The notes: a model not told the origin generated them from the letters alone. A stretch of DNA of 64,000 bases from Collimonas sp. OK307 (GCF_900113705.1 NZ_FOQI01000007.1:182534-246533); one strand, 5' to 3'. Shown: positions 8,718-19,038, counted from the stretch's first letter. Numbers and translations are program-made.

Positions 8718-9551
8718 ATGAGCAAGAAATTAGAAGGAAAAGTCGCACTGGTTACGGGTTCCGGCCGAGGGATTGGGCGAGCAGTGGCGTTAAAACTGGC
8801 TGGCGAAGGCGCGCGTGTAGTGGTGAACGATCTGGATAAAGACGTCGCCTACTCAGTAGTTGAAGAAATCAAAAAAGCTGGTGGTGAAGCCGCGGCCTGC
8901 GAAGGTAGCGTCACTGCGCCGGACTTTGCCGAACGCTTCATCAAGACCGCAGTGGATAATTACAAAGGCATTGACATCATCGTCAACAACGCCGGCTACA
9001 CCTGGGACAACGTGATCCAGAAGATGACCGACGAGCAGTGGTACGCCATGATGGACGTCCACCTGACGGCGCCGTTTCGCATTCTGCGCGCCGCCCAGCC
9101 GGTGATCCGGGCACTGAGCAAGGCTGAGCAGGAAGCGGGTAAGGAAGTGTTTCGCAAGGTTGTCAATATTTCTTCAGTGGCGGGCACCGGCGGCAACGCT
9201 GGACAGGTGGGCTACTCGTCGGCCAAAGCTGGCATCACAGGCATGACCAAGACGCTATCGAAGGAGTGGGGTCGCCTCAAGGTCAACGTCAACTGTGTCG
9301 CCTACGGCTTCGTCACGACGCGTCTGACTGAGGCCACGGCGGGCGGTAACGCGACGGTGAATATCGAGGGTCGCGACATCAAGGTCGGCGTCAGCCCTGA
9401 AGTGCTGGCGATGGCGAAAGCAGGGATTCCGCTGGGGCGTCCCGGCACAACGGAAGAAGCTGCCGGAGCAGTGTACTTGTTCTGTATTCCGGAATCGGAC
9501 TACGTATCGGGCCAGGTACTGATTTGCGGTGGCGGCCTGAACGGTCTATAA
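8718..9551 (+). CDS. SDR 3-hydroxyacyl-CoA dehydrogenase (FabG-like)
   Basis: 277 residues. Classical short-chain dehydrogenase: nucleotide motif TGSGRGIG (14-21), NNAG, catalytic Ser in NISSVAG and Tyr-x3-Lys in YSSAKAG, and a C-terminal SGQVLICGGG. An insertion around the VSPEVLAMAKAGIPLGRPG segment is typical of FabG-like fatty-acid or steroid dehydrogenases. It likely oxidises the 3-hydroxyacyl-CoA made by the MaoC pair. A homologous SDR domain forms the N-terminus of the multifunctional enzyme at 24765, so the island has two copies of this step. Confidence 0.9.
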   Translation: MSKKLEGKVALVTGSGRGIGRAVALKLAGEGARVVVNDLDKDVAYSVVEEIKKAGGEAAACEGSVTAPDFAERFIKTAVDNYKGIDIIVNNAGYTWDNVIQKMTDEQWYAMMDVHLTAPFRILRAAQPVIRALSKAEQEAGKEVFRKVVNISSVAGTGGNAGQVGYSSAKAGITGMTKTLSKEWGRLKVNVNCVAYGFVTTRLTEATAGGNATVNIEGRDIKVGVSPEVLAMAKAGIPLGRPGTTEEAAGAVYLFCIPESDYVSGQVLICGGGLNGL

Positions 9552-9563
9552 GGAGTAGGCAAC

Positions 9564-10709
9564 GTGCTTAAACCATACAAGCCTGCCTGGATGACTGAGG
9601 ATCTGGTGCAGTTTAACGACTCAGTCCGGCGTTTTTCCAAGGAATATCTTGAGCCCAACGACATCAAGTGGCGTCAGGAAAAGATGGCTTCCCGCGATGC
9701 ATGGCGCAAGGCTGGCGAGTTGGGCATCATCTTGCCTGACGTCCCGGACACTTACGGCGGCTCGGGTGGAACACCAGCCCATGCTGCCGTGGTGTTCTGG
9801 GAGTTGGGGTATAGCGGTAACTCCGGACTGGCGCTCGGCCTGAACCATATCGTCGGCCACTATATTCTCAACTGCGGCACCGAAGAGCAGAAACAGCGCT
9901 GGCTGCCTGGCATCGCCTCCGGCGAGATCGTCGCCGCGATTGCGATGACCGAGCCTGGCACCGGCTCCGACCTGCAAGCGGTGCGTACGCGCGCCGAGCG
10001 GCGTGGCGACAGCTATGTCATCAATGGCGCCAAGACCTTCATTACCAACGGTCAGTTGTGCGACGTGGTGATTGTGGTTGCCAAGACCGATCCGGCGCTG
10101 GGCGCCAAAGGCATCTCGCTGATCATCGTCGATACCAATACGCCCGGTTTCCAACGTGGCAAGGTACTCGAAAAGCTCGGCATGGAAGGCCAGGATACGT
10201 CCGAAATGTTTTTCGATGACTGTACTGTACCGGCAGACTGCCTACTTGGCGGGCATGAAGGGCGCGGCTTCTATCAATTGATGGAACAACTGCCTTTTGA
10301 GCGTGCCCAGTTGGCGATCCAGGCATCGGGGGCAATGACACGCGCGCTCGACCTGACGGTCGACTATGTGAAGGAGCGGCACGCGTTTGGCAAGCCGCTC
10401 ATCGATTTCCAGAATACCCGCTTTGTGCTGGCCGATGTCAAGGCGACAGTGACCGCTACGCGCGCCTTCACCGACATGGTCGTGCAACAGTGGATCGACG
10501 GCACGCTCGACCCGGTCACTGCCTCGATGGCTAAATTCTGGTGCACCGAGCGCCAGTGTGAAGTGATCGACCGTTGTCTGCAGTTGTTCGGCGGTTACGG
10601 CTACATGAAGGAATACCCGATCGCCAGGCTGTATGCCGATGCGCGGGTACAACGGATTTATGGCGGTGCCAATGAAATCCAACGCGAGCTGGTTGGCCGT
10701 CAGTTATGA
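9564..10709 (+). CDS. Acyl-CoA dehydrogenase
   Basis: 381 residues; GTG start at 9564 preceded by AAGGAGTAG. Full-length FAD-dependent acyl-CoA dehydrogenase: AMTEPGTGSDLQAV in the flavin/substrate region, NGAKTFITNG, and C-terminal YGGANEIQRELV. The C-terminal catalytic Glu position is Gly; instead a Glu occurs in PFERAQLA, the location used by isovaleryl-CoA and long-chain-type dehydrogenases. That alternative base position often goes with branched or long substrates. It catalyses alpha,beta-dehydrogenation as the first beta-oxidation step and lies 12 bp after the SDR in the same operon. Confidence 0.92.
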   Translation: MLKPYKPAWMTEDLVQFNDSVRRFSKEYLEPNDIKWRQEKMASRDAWRKAGELGIILPDVPDTYGGSGGTPAHAAVVFWELGYSGNSGLALGLNHIVGHYILNCGTEEQKQRWLPGIASGEIVAAIAMTEPGTGSDLQAVRTRAERRGDSYVINGAKTFITNGQLCDVVIVVAKTDPALGAKGISLIIVDTNTPGFQRGKVLEKLGMEGQDTSEMFFDDCTVPADCLLGGHEGRGFYQLMEQLPFERAQLAIQASGAMTRALDLTVDYVKERHAFGKPLIDFQNTRFVLADVKATVTATRAFTDMVVQQWIDGTLDPVTASMAKFWCTERQCEVIDRCLQLFGGYGYMKEYPIARLYADARVQRIYGGANEIQRELVGRQL

Positions 10710-10716
10710 GGGAAAG

Positions 10717-10914
10717 ATGACAAACAGAATCAACAATATCGGCGCACTGCTGATGACACAGCGGGCAGGTGACGAGACACCAGCGGTGCTGCCACAGCAC
10801 TCGCTGCTTCGGGCTGGCGTTTCAGGTCGATCGGCAGCATATCCTGCCGACGACGGCAAGGGCTGTGAAACGGACGATTTGTACAAAGACGTGGCTATCC
10901 TCGGCTACAACTGA
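10717..10914 (+). CDS. Small hypothetical ORF or gene remnant
   Basis: 65 codons starting [20 protein letters not shown] and ending VAILGYN, in the 276-bp gap between the acyl-CoA dehydrogenase and the racemase. It follows a GAGGGAAAG sequence. I do not recognise the product; composition gives no clear domain. It may be a small real gene, a remnant of a deleted operon gene, or non-coding. Nothing else is evident in this gap. Confidence 0.25.
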   Translation: MTNRINNIGALLMTQRAGDETPAVLPQHSLLRAGVSGRSAAYPADDGKGCETDDLYKDVAILGYN

Positions 10915-10985
10915 TAACCCTTGGGGCAGTCAACAAGAAGCGCAGCGGTGCCGTCTGCTATGCAGGCATCAAAGGAGAAACAGAT

Positions 10986-12116
10986 ATGGCAGGACCACTC
11001 AGTGGCTTCAAGGTCGTCGAGATAGCGGGTATCGGCCCCGGCCCATTCTGCGCGATGATGCTGGCCGACATGGGGGCAGAGGTGATCTGCATCGACCGTA
11101 AGACACCTGGCGCTTTGGGCGGTGGCGGCAGCATCATTGATCGGGGACGCCGCACCGTCGTGCTCGATCTCAAGAATCCCGCCTCGGCTGACGTAGTGCT
11201 GCGCTTGATCGATGGGGCAGATGCCTTGATCGAAGGTATGCGGCCCGGCGTCATGGAACGTCTGGGCCTGGGTCCGGAACCCTGCCTGCAACGCAATCCG
11301 CGTCTGGTCTATGGCCGCATGACAGGCTGGGGCCAGACCGGGCCGTTAGCCAACGCAGCCGGACATGACCTCAATTACATTGCGATTACCGGTGCGCTGA
11401 ATGCGATGGGACATGCTGACCGGCCGCCCACACCACCATTGCATTTGGTGGGCGACATGGGTGGTGGCGCCATGATGCTGGCCTTCGGTATCGTCAGCGC
11501 ATTGCTGGAGACCAGCCGTTCCGGACAGGGGCAGGTGGTGGATGCCGCTATTTGCGACGGCGTGTCCACTTTGTCCAGCATGTACCACGCGATGCTCGGC
11601 AGCGGTCAATGGCGACTTCAACGCGCGTCCAACCTGCTGGATGGCGGTGCGCATTTCTACGGCTGCTACAGCTGCGCTGACGATAAATTCATATCGATCG
11701 GCTCGATTGAACCGCAGTTCTACGCTTTACTGTTGCAGCTGTGCTGTATCGATGACCCGGATTTCAAGGCGCAATGGGATGGTGCCGCCTGGCCTGCTTT
11801 GCGAACCAAGCTGGCAGAGTTGTTCAAAACCCGCAGTAGAGACCAGTGGTGCGGGTTACTCGAAGGAACCGATGTGTGCTTCGCACCGGTGTTGGATTTT
11901 GCCGAAGCCCCGCAGCATCCGCACAATCAGGCGCGCGGCAGCTTTGTTGAAACGGACGGCATTACGCATCCGGCGCCGGCGCCGCGCTTCAGCCGCACGC
12001 CTGGTGTGGCTGGTTCCATTCCCAAAGTCGGACAACATACGCTGGAAGTTCTTACTGAGCTCGGGTTCTCGGCGCAGGAAGTCGCGGCGCTGCGTGAGAG
12101 GGGCGTCATTGTTTAG
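10986..12116 (+). CDS. CaiB/BaiF family: alpha-methylacyl-CoA racemase (AMACR-like)
   Basis: 376 residues. N-terminal [30 protein letters not shown] is the hallmark of family III CoA-transferases and racemases. The catalytic pattern of alpha-methylacyl-CoA racemase is present: His in [13 protein letters not shown] and Asp in [10 protein letters not shown] (~residue 156). Racemases epimerise (2R)- to (2S)-methylacyl-CoA so that acyl-CoA dehydrogenase can act, implying a methyl-branched substrate such as isoprenoid or sterol side-chain acids. A CoA-transferase role is possible, but the His/Asp pair favours racemase. It is in the same orientation and probably the same operon as the upstream genes. 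Confidence 0.85.
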   Translation: MAGPLSGFKVVEIAGIGPGPFCAMMLADMGAEVICIDRKTPGALGGGGSIIDRGRRTVVLDLKNPASADVVLRLIDGADALIEGMRPGVMERLGLGPEPCLQRNPRLVYGRMTGWGQTGPLANAAGHDLNYIAITGALNAMGHADRPPTPPLHLVGDMGGGAMMLAFGIVSALLETSRSGQGQVVDAAICDGVSTLSSMYHAMLGSGQWRLQRASNLLDGGAHFYGCYSCADDKFISIGSIEPQFYALLLQLCCIDDPDFKAQWDGAAWPALRTKLAELFKTRSRDQWCGLLEGTDVCFAPVLDFAEAPQHPHNQARGSFVETDGITHPAPAPRFSRTPGVAGSIPKVGQHTLEVLTELGFSAQEVAALRERGVIV

Positions 12117-12187
12117 ATTTGCAAGGTGATAACAGGTTAGTGAGCATAAAAATTGGGTTTAAAACTAAAAATACTAAGGGAGACAAA

Positions 12188-12922
12188 ATGCAACTGATGA
12201 GCAAGCGCTTAGGTGCGACGGCGGTAGGATTGGCGATGTTGGGCGCAGCCGGCATGGCACAGGCGCAAACCGCCGGCAGCAATGTGATCAGCCTGGGCTG
12301 GTTGCATGCCACGCCGCATAACGAATCGACACCGCTGACCGCCACCAGCATCAACGGCATGCCGGTCAACATAGTGCAACCCGGCAGCGGCTTTGCGGCG
12401 TTGAGTGCGACTACCGTTGGCCTGACCTTCGCGCATTATTTCACCGACAATATTTCGGCGGAATTTATTGGCGGCTTTCCGACCAAACTCAAATTCGTAG
12501 GAACGGGCACGCTACAGCAAGCCGGCGTCATCGGCGAGGCCATGCCATTGTCTCCGACTGTCTTCGTGCGCTATCATTTTTACGATGCGCAATCCAAGTT
12601 TCGTCCCTATGTTGGTCTGGGCGTCAATTACACCAAGTTCACCCAAGGTAAAATCACCAACTCGGATTTCGTCCACGGTCTTCTGGGGCCGGGTTCAACA
12701 GCCACTGTCAGTGCGAGCAGTTCATGGAACCCGGCATTCGTGGTCGGTGCAAGTTATGCGATTGATGAGCACTGGTCGTATGGCGTGTCGGTTTCATACG
12801 TCCCGATCAAAACCAATGCAACACTAACGGGAACCACTGCCGGCGGCACGGTCATTGTCAGCCATGCGTCGGACAAGCTGCGGCCAGTAGCGACATTCCT
12901 GAACATCGGCTATCGCTTCTAA
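12188..12922 (+). CDS. OmpW-family outer-membrane protein, copy 1
   Basis: 244 residues; ATG at 12188 after AGGGAGACAAA. Signal peptide MQLMSKRLGATAVGLAMLGAAGMAQA, then an eight-stranded OmpW barrel (SAEFIGGFPTKLKF, FRPYVGLGVNYTKF, WSYGVSVSYVPIKT) ending IGYRF with a terminal Phe. OmpW/AlkL proteins let small hydrophobic compounds cross the outer membrane by lateral diffusion, which fits a lipid-like substrate. Copy 2 at 21889-22629 is nearly identical, including 120 consecutive identical bases (12704-12823). A perfect 12-bp stem hairpin follows the stop. Confidence 0.92.
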   Translation: MQLMSKRLGATAVGLAMLGAAGMAQAQTAGSNVISLGWLHATPHNESTPLTATSINGMPVNIVQPGSGFAALSATTVGLTFAHYFTDNISAEFIGGFPTKLKFVGTGTLQQAGVIGEAMPLSPTVFVRYHFYDAQSKFRPYVGLGVNYTKFTQGKITNSDFVHGLLGPGSTATVSASSSWNPAFVVGASYAIDEHWSYGVSVSYVPIKTNATLTGTTAGGTVIVSHASDKLRPVATFLNIGYRF

Positions 12923-12931
12923 TTACCAGGC

Positions 12932-12958
12932 GGCGCAGGCTTGCTGCAAGCCTGCGCC
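12932..12958 (+). terminator. Hairpin after ompW copy 1
   Basis: Perfect inverted repeat with 12-bp arms (GGCGCAGGCTTG / CAAGCCTGCGCC) and a 3-base loop, ten bases after the stop. There is no T-run, so it may act in mRNA stabilisation or Rho-assisted termination rather than as a classical terminator. Confidence 0.6.
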
Positions 12959-13012
12959 TTACCGACTCATGAGCGGTCCGTTAGGTGATGTTAAAAAAAG
13001 AAAAGGTACAAC

Positions 13013-14608
13013 ATGCAGCAGGCTTATGATTATGTGATCGTCGGTGGCGGCTCAAGCGGTTGTGTTTTGGCTGGGCGTCTGAGCGAAGATCCGAATGTGT
13101 CAGTTGCCTTGCTGGAGGCCGGCGGCAGCGGCGACAACTGGGTCGTCAATACGCCCGCAGCTATCGTATTGATGATACCCCGGAAGCTTAACAACTGGGC
13201 CTTTGAAACCGTGCCTCAGCCCGGACTCGACGGTCGCAAAGGGTATCAGCCGCGCGGCAAGGCGCTGGGAGGTTCATCTGCCATCAATGGCATGGTCTAT
13301 ATCCGAGGTCATCACAGCGACTACGATCACTGGGCTGCATTAGGAAATCATGGATGGTCTTTCAAGGACGTGCTGCCCTATTTCAAGAAGGCAGAGAATA
13401 ATCACGAATTCATGGATGAATGGCATGGCCAGGGCGGGCCGCTCCACGTCAGCAAACTACGTACCGACAATCCGTTCCAGCAACATTATCTGCGTGCAGC
13501 CGAGCAGGTGGGCTATCCCGTTAGTCCGGATTTCAACGGTGCTCAACAGGAGGGTGTCGGCTTCTACCAGGTCACGCAACATAACGGTGAACGCTGTAGT
13601 TCCTTTCATGCCTATGTGCTGCCGCATCTTGATACGCGCCCCAATCTGACTGTGGAATCCGGCGCTTTTACGCAGCGCATTCTGTTTGAAGGCAAGCGCG
13701 CCGTCGGCATCGAGTACAAACAGGACGGCCAGCTTCGAACCATACGAGCGCGGCGAGAGCTGATTCTCTGCGCCGGTGTGTTCCAGTCCCCGCAATTGCT
13801 CATGCTCTCCGGTGTGGGCGATGCTGCAGAACTGCAGAAGCTGGGTATTCCCTTGATACACCATCTGCCGGGTGTCGGGAAGAACCTGCAAGATCACCTG
13901 GATTTCACTTTGAGCTACAAGGCCAAAGACATCAACCTGCTGGGGCTTTCAGTCAAGGGCGGGGTACATCTTGTGAAAGAGATCATGCGTTACCGCCGTG
14001 AGCGCCGCGGCATGATCTCATCCAATTTTATCGAAGGTGGGGGTTTCCTGAAAACCCGGCCGGAACTCGCGGCAGCTGACATCCAGTTGCATTTCGTGAT
14101 TGGGCGGGTCGAAGATCATGCGCGCACGCTGCACGTGGGTCATGGCATGTCTTGTCATGTCTGCTTGCTGCGCCCGAAGAGCATCGGCACCGTCAGCTTG
14201 CGTGACGCGAATGCTCAAACGCCGCCGGTCATTGATCCGAAATTCTTTGAACACCCGGAAGATCTGGAAAACATGGTGAACGCCTACAAGATGACCGAGC
14301 GTCTGATGATGGCACCGGCCCTTGCGCAGTTCATGACAGATGACCCCGTTGCAGCCCAGCTCAAGAGCGACGATGAGATACGTGCCATTCTACGTGCCCG
14401 CGCCGACACCGTGTATCACGCGGTCGGCACATGCAAGATGGGTATTGACGAGATGGCCGTGGTGGATTCCGGTCTGAAAGTGCATGGACTGTTGGGACTG
14501 CGCGTGGTGGATGCCTCCATCATGCCCACGATCATTGGTGGCAACACCAATGCGACATCCATCATGATTGCAGAAAAGGCCGCGGATATGATGCGGCTGG
14601 AACAGTAA
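13013..14608 (+). CDS. GMC-family FAD alcohol dehydrogenase (AlkJ/choline dehydrogenase-like)
   Basis: 531 residues. N-terminal dinucleotide motif [26 protein letters not shown] signature [19 protein letters not shown]; second signature in [18 protein letters not shown]-terminal catalytic His in [12 protein letters not shown] and the final [22 protein letters not shown]. The enzyme oxidises primary alcohols to aldehydes using FAD, usually at the membrane with quinone as acceptor. With the aldehyde dehydrogenase immediately downstream and the OmpW gene upstream, it recalls AlkJ-AlkH-AlkL of alkane utilisation, preparing an acid for the CoA ligase at 4950. Confidence 0.9.
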   Translation: MQQAYDYVIVGGGSSGCVLAGRLSEDPNVSVALLEAGGSGDNWVVNTPAAIVLMIPRKLNNWAFETVPQPGLDGRKGYQPRGKALGGSSAINGMVYIRGHHSDYDHWAALGNHGWSFKDVLPYFKKAENNHEFMDEWHGQGGPLHVSKLRTDNPFQQHYLRAAEQVGYPVSPDFNGAQQEGVGFYQVTQHNGERCSSFHAYVLPHLDTRPNLTVESGAFTQRILFEGKRAVGIEYKQDGQLRTIRARRELILCAGVFQSPQLLMLSGVGDAAELQKLGIPLIHHLPGVGKNLQDHLDFTLSYKAKDINLLGLSVKGGVHLVKEIMRYRRERRGMISSNFIEGGGFLKTRPELAAADIQLHFVIGRVEDHARTLHVGHGMSCHVCLLRPKSIGTVSLRDANAQTPPVIDPKFFEHPEDLENMVNAYKMTERLMMAPALAQFMTDDPVAAQLKSDDEIRAILRARADTVYHAVGTCKMGIDEMAVVDSGLKVHGLLGLRVVDASIMPTIIGGNTNATSIMIAEKAADMMRLEQ

Positions 14609-14679
14609 GTACCTCATTGCATCGCCGGTAGCCGATGAATTTGGCTACCGGACATAAACGCTATCTTCAGAGGCAAACC

Positions 14680-16122
14680 ATGAATACGATGATGACCCGG
14701 ATCGATACGGATTTTGAGCTGGCCAAGAACGAGATTCAGCGAATATTCGATGCACAGGGCGTTACGGCTTTGCGTCTACGGCAATCGAGCAAGGGCGAAC
14801 GTGTAGCAAAAATAAAAAAACTGAAAGCGACATTGCTGACGTATCGCGAAGCCGTGATTGCGGCTGGCTTCGCTGATTTCGGCAAGCCCGCCATCGAAGT
14901 TGAGATGAGCGAGATTTTGTCGTTGATCGCCGAGGCTAACGACGCCATCCGCAAGCTGGGGCGTTGGATGAGACCGAAGAAAGTCTGGCCATCGCGCATG
15001 ATGATCGGCACTTCCGGTTATACGCAGTACGAACCCAAGGGACGGGTGCTGATCGTGGCGCCGTGGAATTATCCGGTGAATCTGAGTCTGGGACCGCTGA
15101 TTTCAGCATTGGCGGCAGGTAATGCGGTGATCATCAAGCCGTCGGAAATGACGCCGCATGCATCCGCCGTGATCGGCCAGATCATCCGCTCGGTGTTTGC
15201 CGAGGACGAAGTTGCGCTGATCGATGGCGACGCGCCGGTTGCCCAGGCATTGCTAGAACTGCCTTTCGATCACATTTTCTTTACCGGTTCGCCAGCTGTC
15301 GGAAAAATTGTCATGGCTGCAGCGGCCAAACATCTGACCAGCGTTACGCTGGAACTCGGCGGAAAATCACCTACTATCGTAGACGAAACCGCTGATCTAC
15401 GAGCCGCGGCACAAAATATCCTGTGGGCCAAGTTCCTTAACAATGGCCAGACCTGCATCGCGCCTGATCACATCTATGTCCACTCCAGCGTCAAGGACGT
15501 TTTTCTCGAGCACTGCGTGACGGTGCTGGAGAACGCCTATGGCGAAGGGGCGCAGCAAGTTGACAGTCCGTGTCTGGCGCGAATAGTCAATCAGCGTCAC
15601 ACCGCTCGCGTCAAAAGCCTGTTGGACGACGCCACCGCGCGCGGTGCGCGGGTGGTGACCGGTGGCGCGGTCGATGAAGCCCGGCGCTACATCGCGCCAA
15701 CGCTGTTGGATGGTGTTCCGGACGAAGCCAAAATCATGCACGAAGAAATCTTCGGGCCGCTGCTACCGATTATCAGCTATGAGCAGTTAGATACTGTGAT
15801 CGCCCGCATCAACACAGAACACAAGCCTTTGGCCCTGTACGTCTGGAGCCGCAAGCAGGCAAATATCAACAAGGTAATGCAGCAGACCACATCGGGAGGA
15901 GCTTGCATCAACCATTGCCTGGTGCAGGCCTTGCACGGCAATTTGCCCTTCGGTGGAGTCAACAACTCAGGGATAGGCAGCAGTCACGGCCACTATGGTT
16001 TTCTAGCGTTTTCGCATGAGAGGGCGGTGGTGCGCACCCGCTTCATGCTCGCAAAAATATTCTTTCCACCCTATACGAAACTGACGCGACGGTTGATCGC
16101 TTTGTGCACCAGAATTGCCTGA
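14680..16122 (+). CDS. Aldehyde dehydrogenase (coniferyl-aldehyde/AlkH-like)
   Basis: 480 residues from the ATG at 14680, which follows AGAGGCAAACC; an upstream ATG at 14635 is possible but adds an atypical leader. NAD-linked aldehyde dehydrogenase: APWNYPVNLSLGPLISALAAGN, FTGSPAVGKIVM, catalytic Glu in TLELGGKSP (~225) and nucleophile Cys in GQTCIAPD (~258), then EEIFGPLLPI. The membrane-associated-type C-terminus ends with a hydrophobic/basic stretch (RFMLAKIFFPPYTKLTRRL), suggesting membrane association as in AlkH-like or fatty-aldehyde dehydrogenases. Converts the GMC enzyme product to the acid. It is convergent with the LAL regulator. Confidence 0.9.
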   Translation: MNTMMTRIDTDFELAKNEIQRIFDAQGVTALRLRQSSKGERVAKIKKLKATLLTYREAVIAAGFADFGKPAIEVEMSEILSLIAEANDAIRKLGRWMRPKKVWPSRMMIGTSGYTQYEPKGRVLIVAPWNYPVNLSLGPLISALAAGNAVIIKPSEMTPHASAVIGQIIRSVFAEDEVALIDGDAPVAQALLELPFDHIFFTGSPAVGKIVMAAAAKHLTSVTLELGGKSPTIVDETADLRAAAQNILWAKFLNNGQTCIAPDHIYVHSSVKDVFLEHCVTVLENAYGEGAQQVDSPCLARIVNQRHTARVKSLLDDATARGARVVTGGAVDEARRYIAPTLLDGVPDEAKIMHEEIFGPLLPIISYEQLDTVIARINTEHKPLALYVWSRKQANINKVMQQTTSGGACINHCLVQALHGNLPFGGVNNSGIGSSHGHYGFLAFSHERAVVRTRFMLAKIFFPPYTKLTRRLIALCTRIA

Positions 16123-16194
16123 CTGCCGATATTGACGCTACCGTCCTGGAGCATGCAGTTTCCTGAAATTTTGCACCACGATGGGATGGGCGCG

Positions 16195-18894
16195 CTAGGT
16201 AATATGTCCTTGCTTGCGCGCCCATGTCATCGCGTCATAGCGGCTCGATACGTCCAGTTTTACGAAGATGTTCTTCATATTCCATTTCACCGTTTCAAGC
16301 GAGATGTTGAGTGTCAGGGCGATCCGTTTGTTCGACATGGATTGCGCAATCAGACCCAGAATCTCAAGTTCACGCGGTGTCAATGACACCAGGGCGTTAT
16401 TAGCGCTGGCAGTGCCCGAAGCGGTACCGCTCTGTTGCGGATGGCTGGCGTCGGTGAATCGCGCCAGGATGTTTTTCAAATACAGTGCTGTAGGTTCATC
16501 GAGTTCTACTTCCGTTGCAAGGCGCGTCAATTTTTCGCCGACAATCTTGCCTTCATCGACAAAGGTGCGGACCAGGCCGAAGCGACAGCCGGCTTGCAGT
16601 GCCAGAGTCAGGCATTGATTTGCTTCCTCATGCCGCTTTTGGTGGTCGAGCGTAATGGCGGCAAGCAGGTTTGCCAGCACCGATAACCTGCCGCGGCCGG
16701 ACCGCTCGCCATATTGACGTACTACCGACAATGCAGCCAGAGCATCTTCCGGCTGGTAATTGACCTGAGACAGGCGCGCACGCGCCAATGCCGCGATGAC
16801 AGAGATTTCCGCCAGAAAACCTTCCGAATCCCGATGTGTGGCGCCGAGTTCGTTCAATTTTTCTACCAATTCCGCTGCGCGCGCCCGGTCACCTTTGCCG
16901 AGCAGGATGCTGACCTGCTCGGCGAGCATGTAGGTTACGGCACGATCCAGGCCGAGACTGCGGAAATGGAGAGTCTGCCGCTCGAGGAATGTCACGGCCG
17001 CATCGGGGGATTCCTGCAATAAATCCAAGCGCGCACGGCACAACGTGGCGCGTATCATCACTTCCGGTGATGACGACTGGAGAATGCCGGTACGGTTGGC
17101 CAAGGCTTCACGCGCATCGTCTATCCGGTCAAGTTCGTAATAGGCATCGGCGAGAGTTACTTCTGTCAGGTTCGCACATACTGACTGGCGGCCGTATGCT
17201 GCTACAGCACGGGCCAGGATATCTGATCCGGTGCGCACGACTTCTTTGACCTTGCCTTCTATTAACAGAGATAATATTTGCGAGCTCTCGGCTACGAGCG
17301 CCATATCGATGTTGCGATTCTCCGTTGCGATTGGATTGCCGTCGAAGATGCGGCGGACATCGGCGTGCCGGCCTGCTGCAACGTAGGATGTGGAAAGAAC
17401 CGCAAGGAATACGTAGCGGAGAAACGGATTCTCCAATGGGGTATTCTGGATGGGTTCGAGTAGATCAATGACATGCTTGGTGTCGTCACGCTGCAGTGCA
17501 ACTGCAGCGTTCACCAGCGCGACCCAGGAAGTGACGCCAGGATTTTTTGCGGTGTCGGTATGTTGGAGTTGCTGAATCCATTTTTCAGCCTTGGCCGGAC
17601 GTGCAGTCAAGGCAAAGGTCAGGCACCCCAGAAAGAACAGGCGCGGGTGGGCAAACAAGGTTTCCTGCGGCAGGCGATCAAGCAGTAGCAGTAATGGGCT
17701 GATGTAGCCGAGGCTCCAGGTGGCTGGCGCTGAACGCTCGATTACTTCGACCGCGAACTCGAGGTCGCCGCCGAGACTGGCGTGGCGGACAGCTTCAACC
17801 AGCAAATCGTTATCTGCGAACCAACGGCCGGCGCGCCGGTGAAGCTCACTGACAGCGCTCATGCCGCGGCGCTCTAGGCGGATTGCAAGAAATTCAGCGA
17901 ACAGCGGATGGAAGCGGTACCAGGGAGAGCGGTCGTCCGAGTCGACTCGGAACATCAGCAGGTTTTCGTCTTCGATCTGTTTGAGCAAATCCGCGGCGAG
18001 CGGGTTTTCAGTGACAAATTCGGCCAGTCCGGCATTGAAGCGCCGGCAGATCGAGATTGCTTCCATGAATCCGGAGAGTTCGACCGGCAAATGGGCGACC
18101 ACGTCTTCCGCGAGATAGGCTTGCAAGTCGCCTGATTTCCAGACGAGGTTATTCAATGTGGAGCGCGCCTCGGGGCGGCTTTTGAGCATGATCGCGATCA
18201 GTTGCAGACTGGCAGGCCAGCCATTGGTCAAATCGTGAATCAATCGCAGTTCGTCAGGGCTCAATTTTATAGAACTGAGGTTTTTCTCAATGAAGGCGCG
18301 TGTTTCGTCGAGATCGAAAGGCAGCTCGGCGCATTCAACCTCAGCTACCTGTCCCATCACGCGCAAACGCCCTATGCTTAGCGCTGGCGCCACACGAGAG
18401 GCGATGATGATATGCAGGTTGCCAGGACAATGGTCGAGCAGTTTCTGCATCAGTCTGTGCGCTAACTGATCGTCGACGTGATGGTAATCGTCGAGGATCA
18501 GGTAAAGCTCCTTGCTGAGGTTCGCCGCGCCGCTGACCAGCGCTGCAATCACGCCCTCCATCGACTCGCTGCCCCTGTCTTCCAGCAACATGTCATCGTC
18601 GACCGGAATTCCCAGGCGTTGCATTGCCGCGAACAGGTAAACGCAAAAACCTGGCAGCAGTTTGTCGTCATGGCTCAACGAGAGCCATGCTACTTCGGCG
18701 CCCGCTTTCATCAGGTCCTGACGCCATTGAGCGAGGAGGGTGGTCTTGCCAAAACCGGCGCTGCCGGTTACCAGCGTCAACGTACTGTGCCGGGTGCGCC
18801 GCAACTGGTCGAGTAATTGTTTGCGGAGAATGGTACGAGTGCCGATACGCGGTGGAGCAAATTTTGTCGAGACGAGCAGTTTGTCAAAATTCAT
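16195..18894 (-). CDS. LuxR-family LAL regulator (MalT/AlkS-like)
   Basis: 899 residues. N-terminal STAND ATPase with Walker A GSAGFGKTT (44-52) and a Walker B-like YLILDDYHHVDD. A long alpha-helical TPR-like middle (~350-800) follows. The C-terminal LuxR HTH is LTPRELEILGLIAQSMSNKRIALTLN, then SLETVKWNMKNIFVKL. LAL proteins are ATP-dependent transcription activators that sense a small inducer; AlkS and MalT are examples. It is flanked by the aldehyde dehydrogenase and an acyl-CoA dehydrogenase, and one of the four CCCCCTC-N5-GAGGGGG palindromes lies in its own upstream region. I infer it controls the 16-29 kb genes; its inducer is unknown. Confidence 0.92.
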   Translation of the reverse strand: MNFDKLLVSTKFAPPRIGTRTILRKQLLDQLRRTRHSTLTLVTGSAGFGKTTLLAQWRQDLMKAGAEVAWLSLSHDDKLLPGFCVYLFAAMQRLGIPVDDDMLLEDRGSESMEGVIAALVSGAANLSKELYLILDDYHHVDDQLAHRLMQKLLDHCPGNLHIIIASRVAPALSIGRLRVMGQVAEVECAELPFDLDETRAFIEKNLSSIKLSPDELRLIHDLTNGWPASLQLIAIMLKSRPEARSTLNNLVWKSGDLQAYLAEDVVAHLPVELSGFMEAISICRRFNAGLAEFVTENPLAADLLKQIEDENLLMFRVDSDDRSPWYRFHPLFAEFLAIRLERRGMSAVSELHRRAGRWFADNDLLVEAVRHASLGGDLEFAVEVIERSAPATWSLGYISPLLLLLDRLPQETLFAHPRLFFLGCLTFALTARPAKAEKWIQQLQHTDTAKNPGVTSWVALVNAAVALQRDDTKHVIDLLEPIQNTPLENPFLRYVFLAVLSTSYVAAGRHADVRRIFDGNPIATENRNIDMALVAESSQILSLLIEGKVKEVVRTGSDILARAVAAYGRQSVCANLTEVTLADAYYELDRIDDAREALANRTGILQSSSPEVMIRATLCRARLDLLQESPDAAVTFLERQTLHFRSLGLDRAVTYMLAEQVSILLGKGDRARAAELVEKLNELGATHRDSEGFLAEISVIAALARARLSQVNYQPEDALAALSVVRQYGERSGRGRLSVLANLLAAITLDHQKRHEEANQCLTLALQAGCRFGLVRTFVDEGKIVGEKLTRLATEVELDEPTALYLKNILARFTDASHPQQSGTASGTASANNALVSLTPRELEILGLIAQSMSNKRIALTLNISLETVKWNMKNIFVKLDVSSRYDAMTWARKQGHIT

Positions 18895-19019
18895 TTATAA
18901 GCTTTTTATGTCGCGGAACCGATACTTGATGCTAGCACGGATGACAAGCTCCGGCGCCGGCAAACCGGGCTATGGATCCAATTTTGGTCGATGTTGTACG
19001 TTTGATAGCTCTCTGAATT

Positions 19020-19038
19020 CCCCCTCTCAATGAGGGGG
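19020..19038. promoter_or_regulatory. Palindromic operator candidate, site A
   Basis: Perfect CCCCCTC-N5-GAGGGGG (spacer TCAAT), 126 bp upstream of the LAL regulator start and 137 bp upstream of the acyl-CoA dehydrogenase start at 19176. The downstream flank CTGCAAGATTG is shared with site D (CTGCAAGATCG). Confidence 0.6.
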
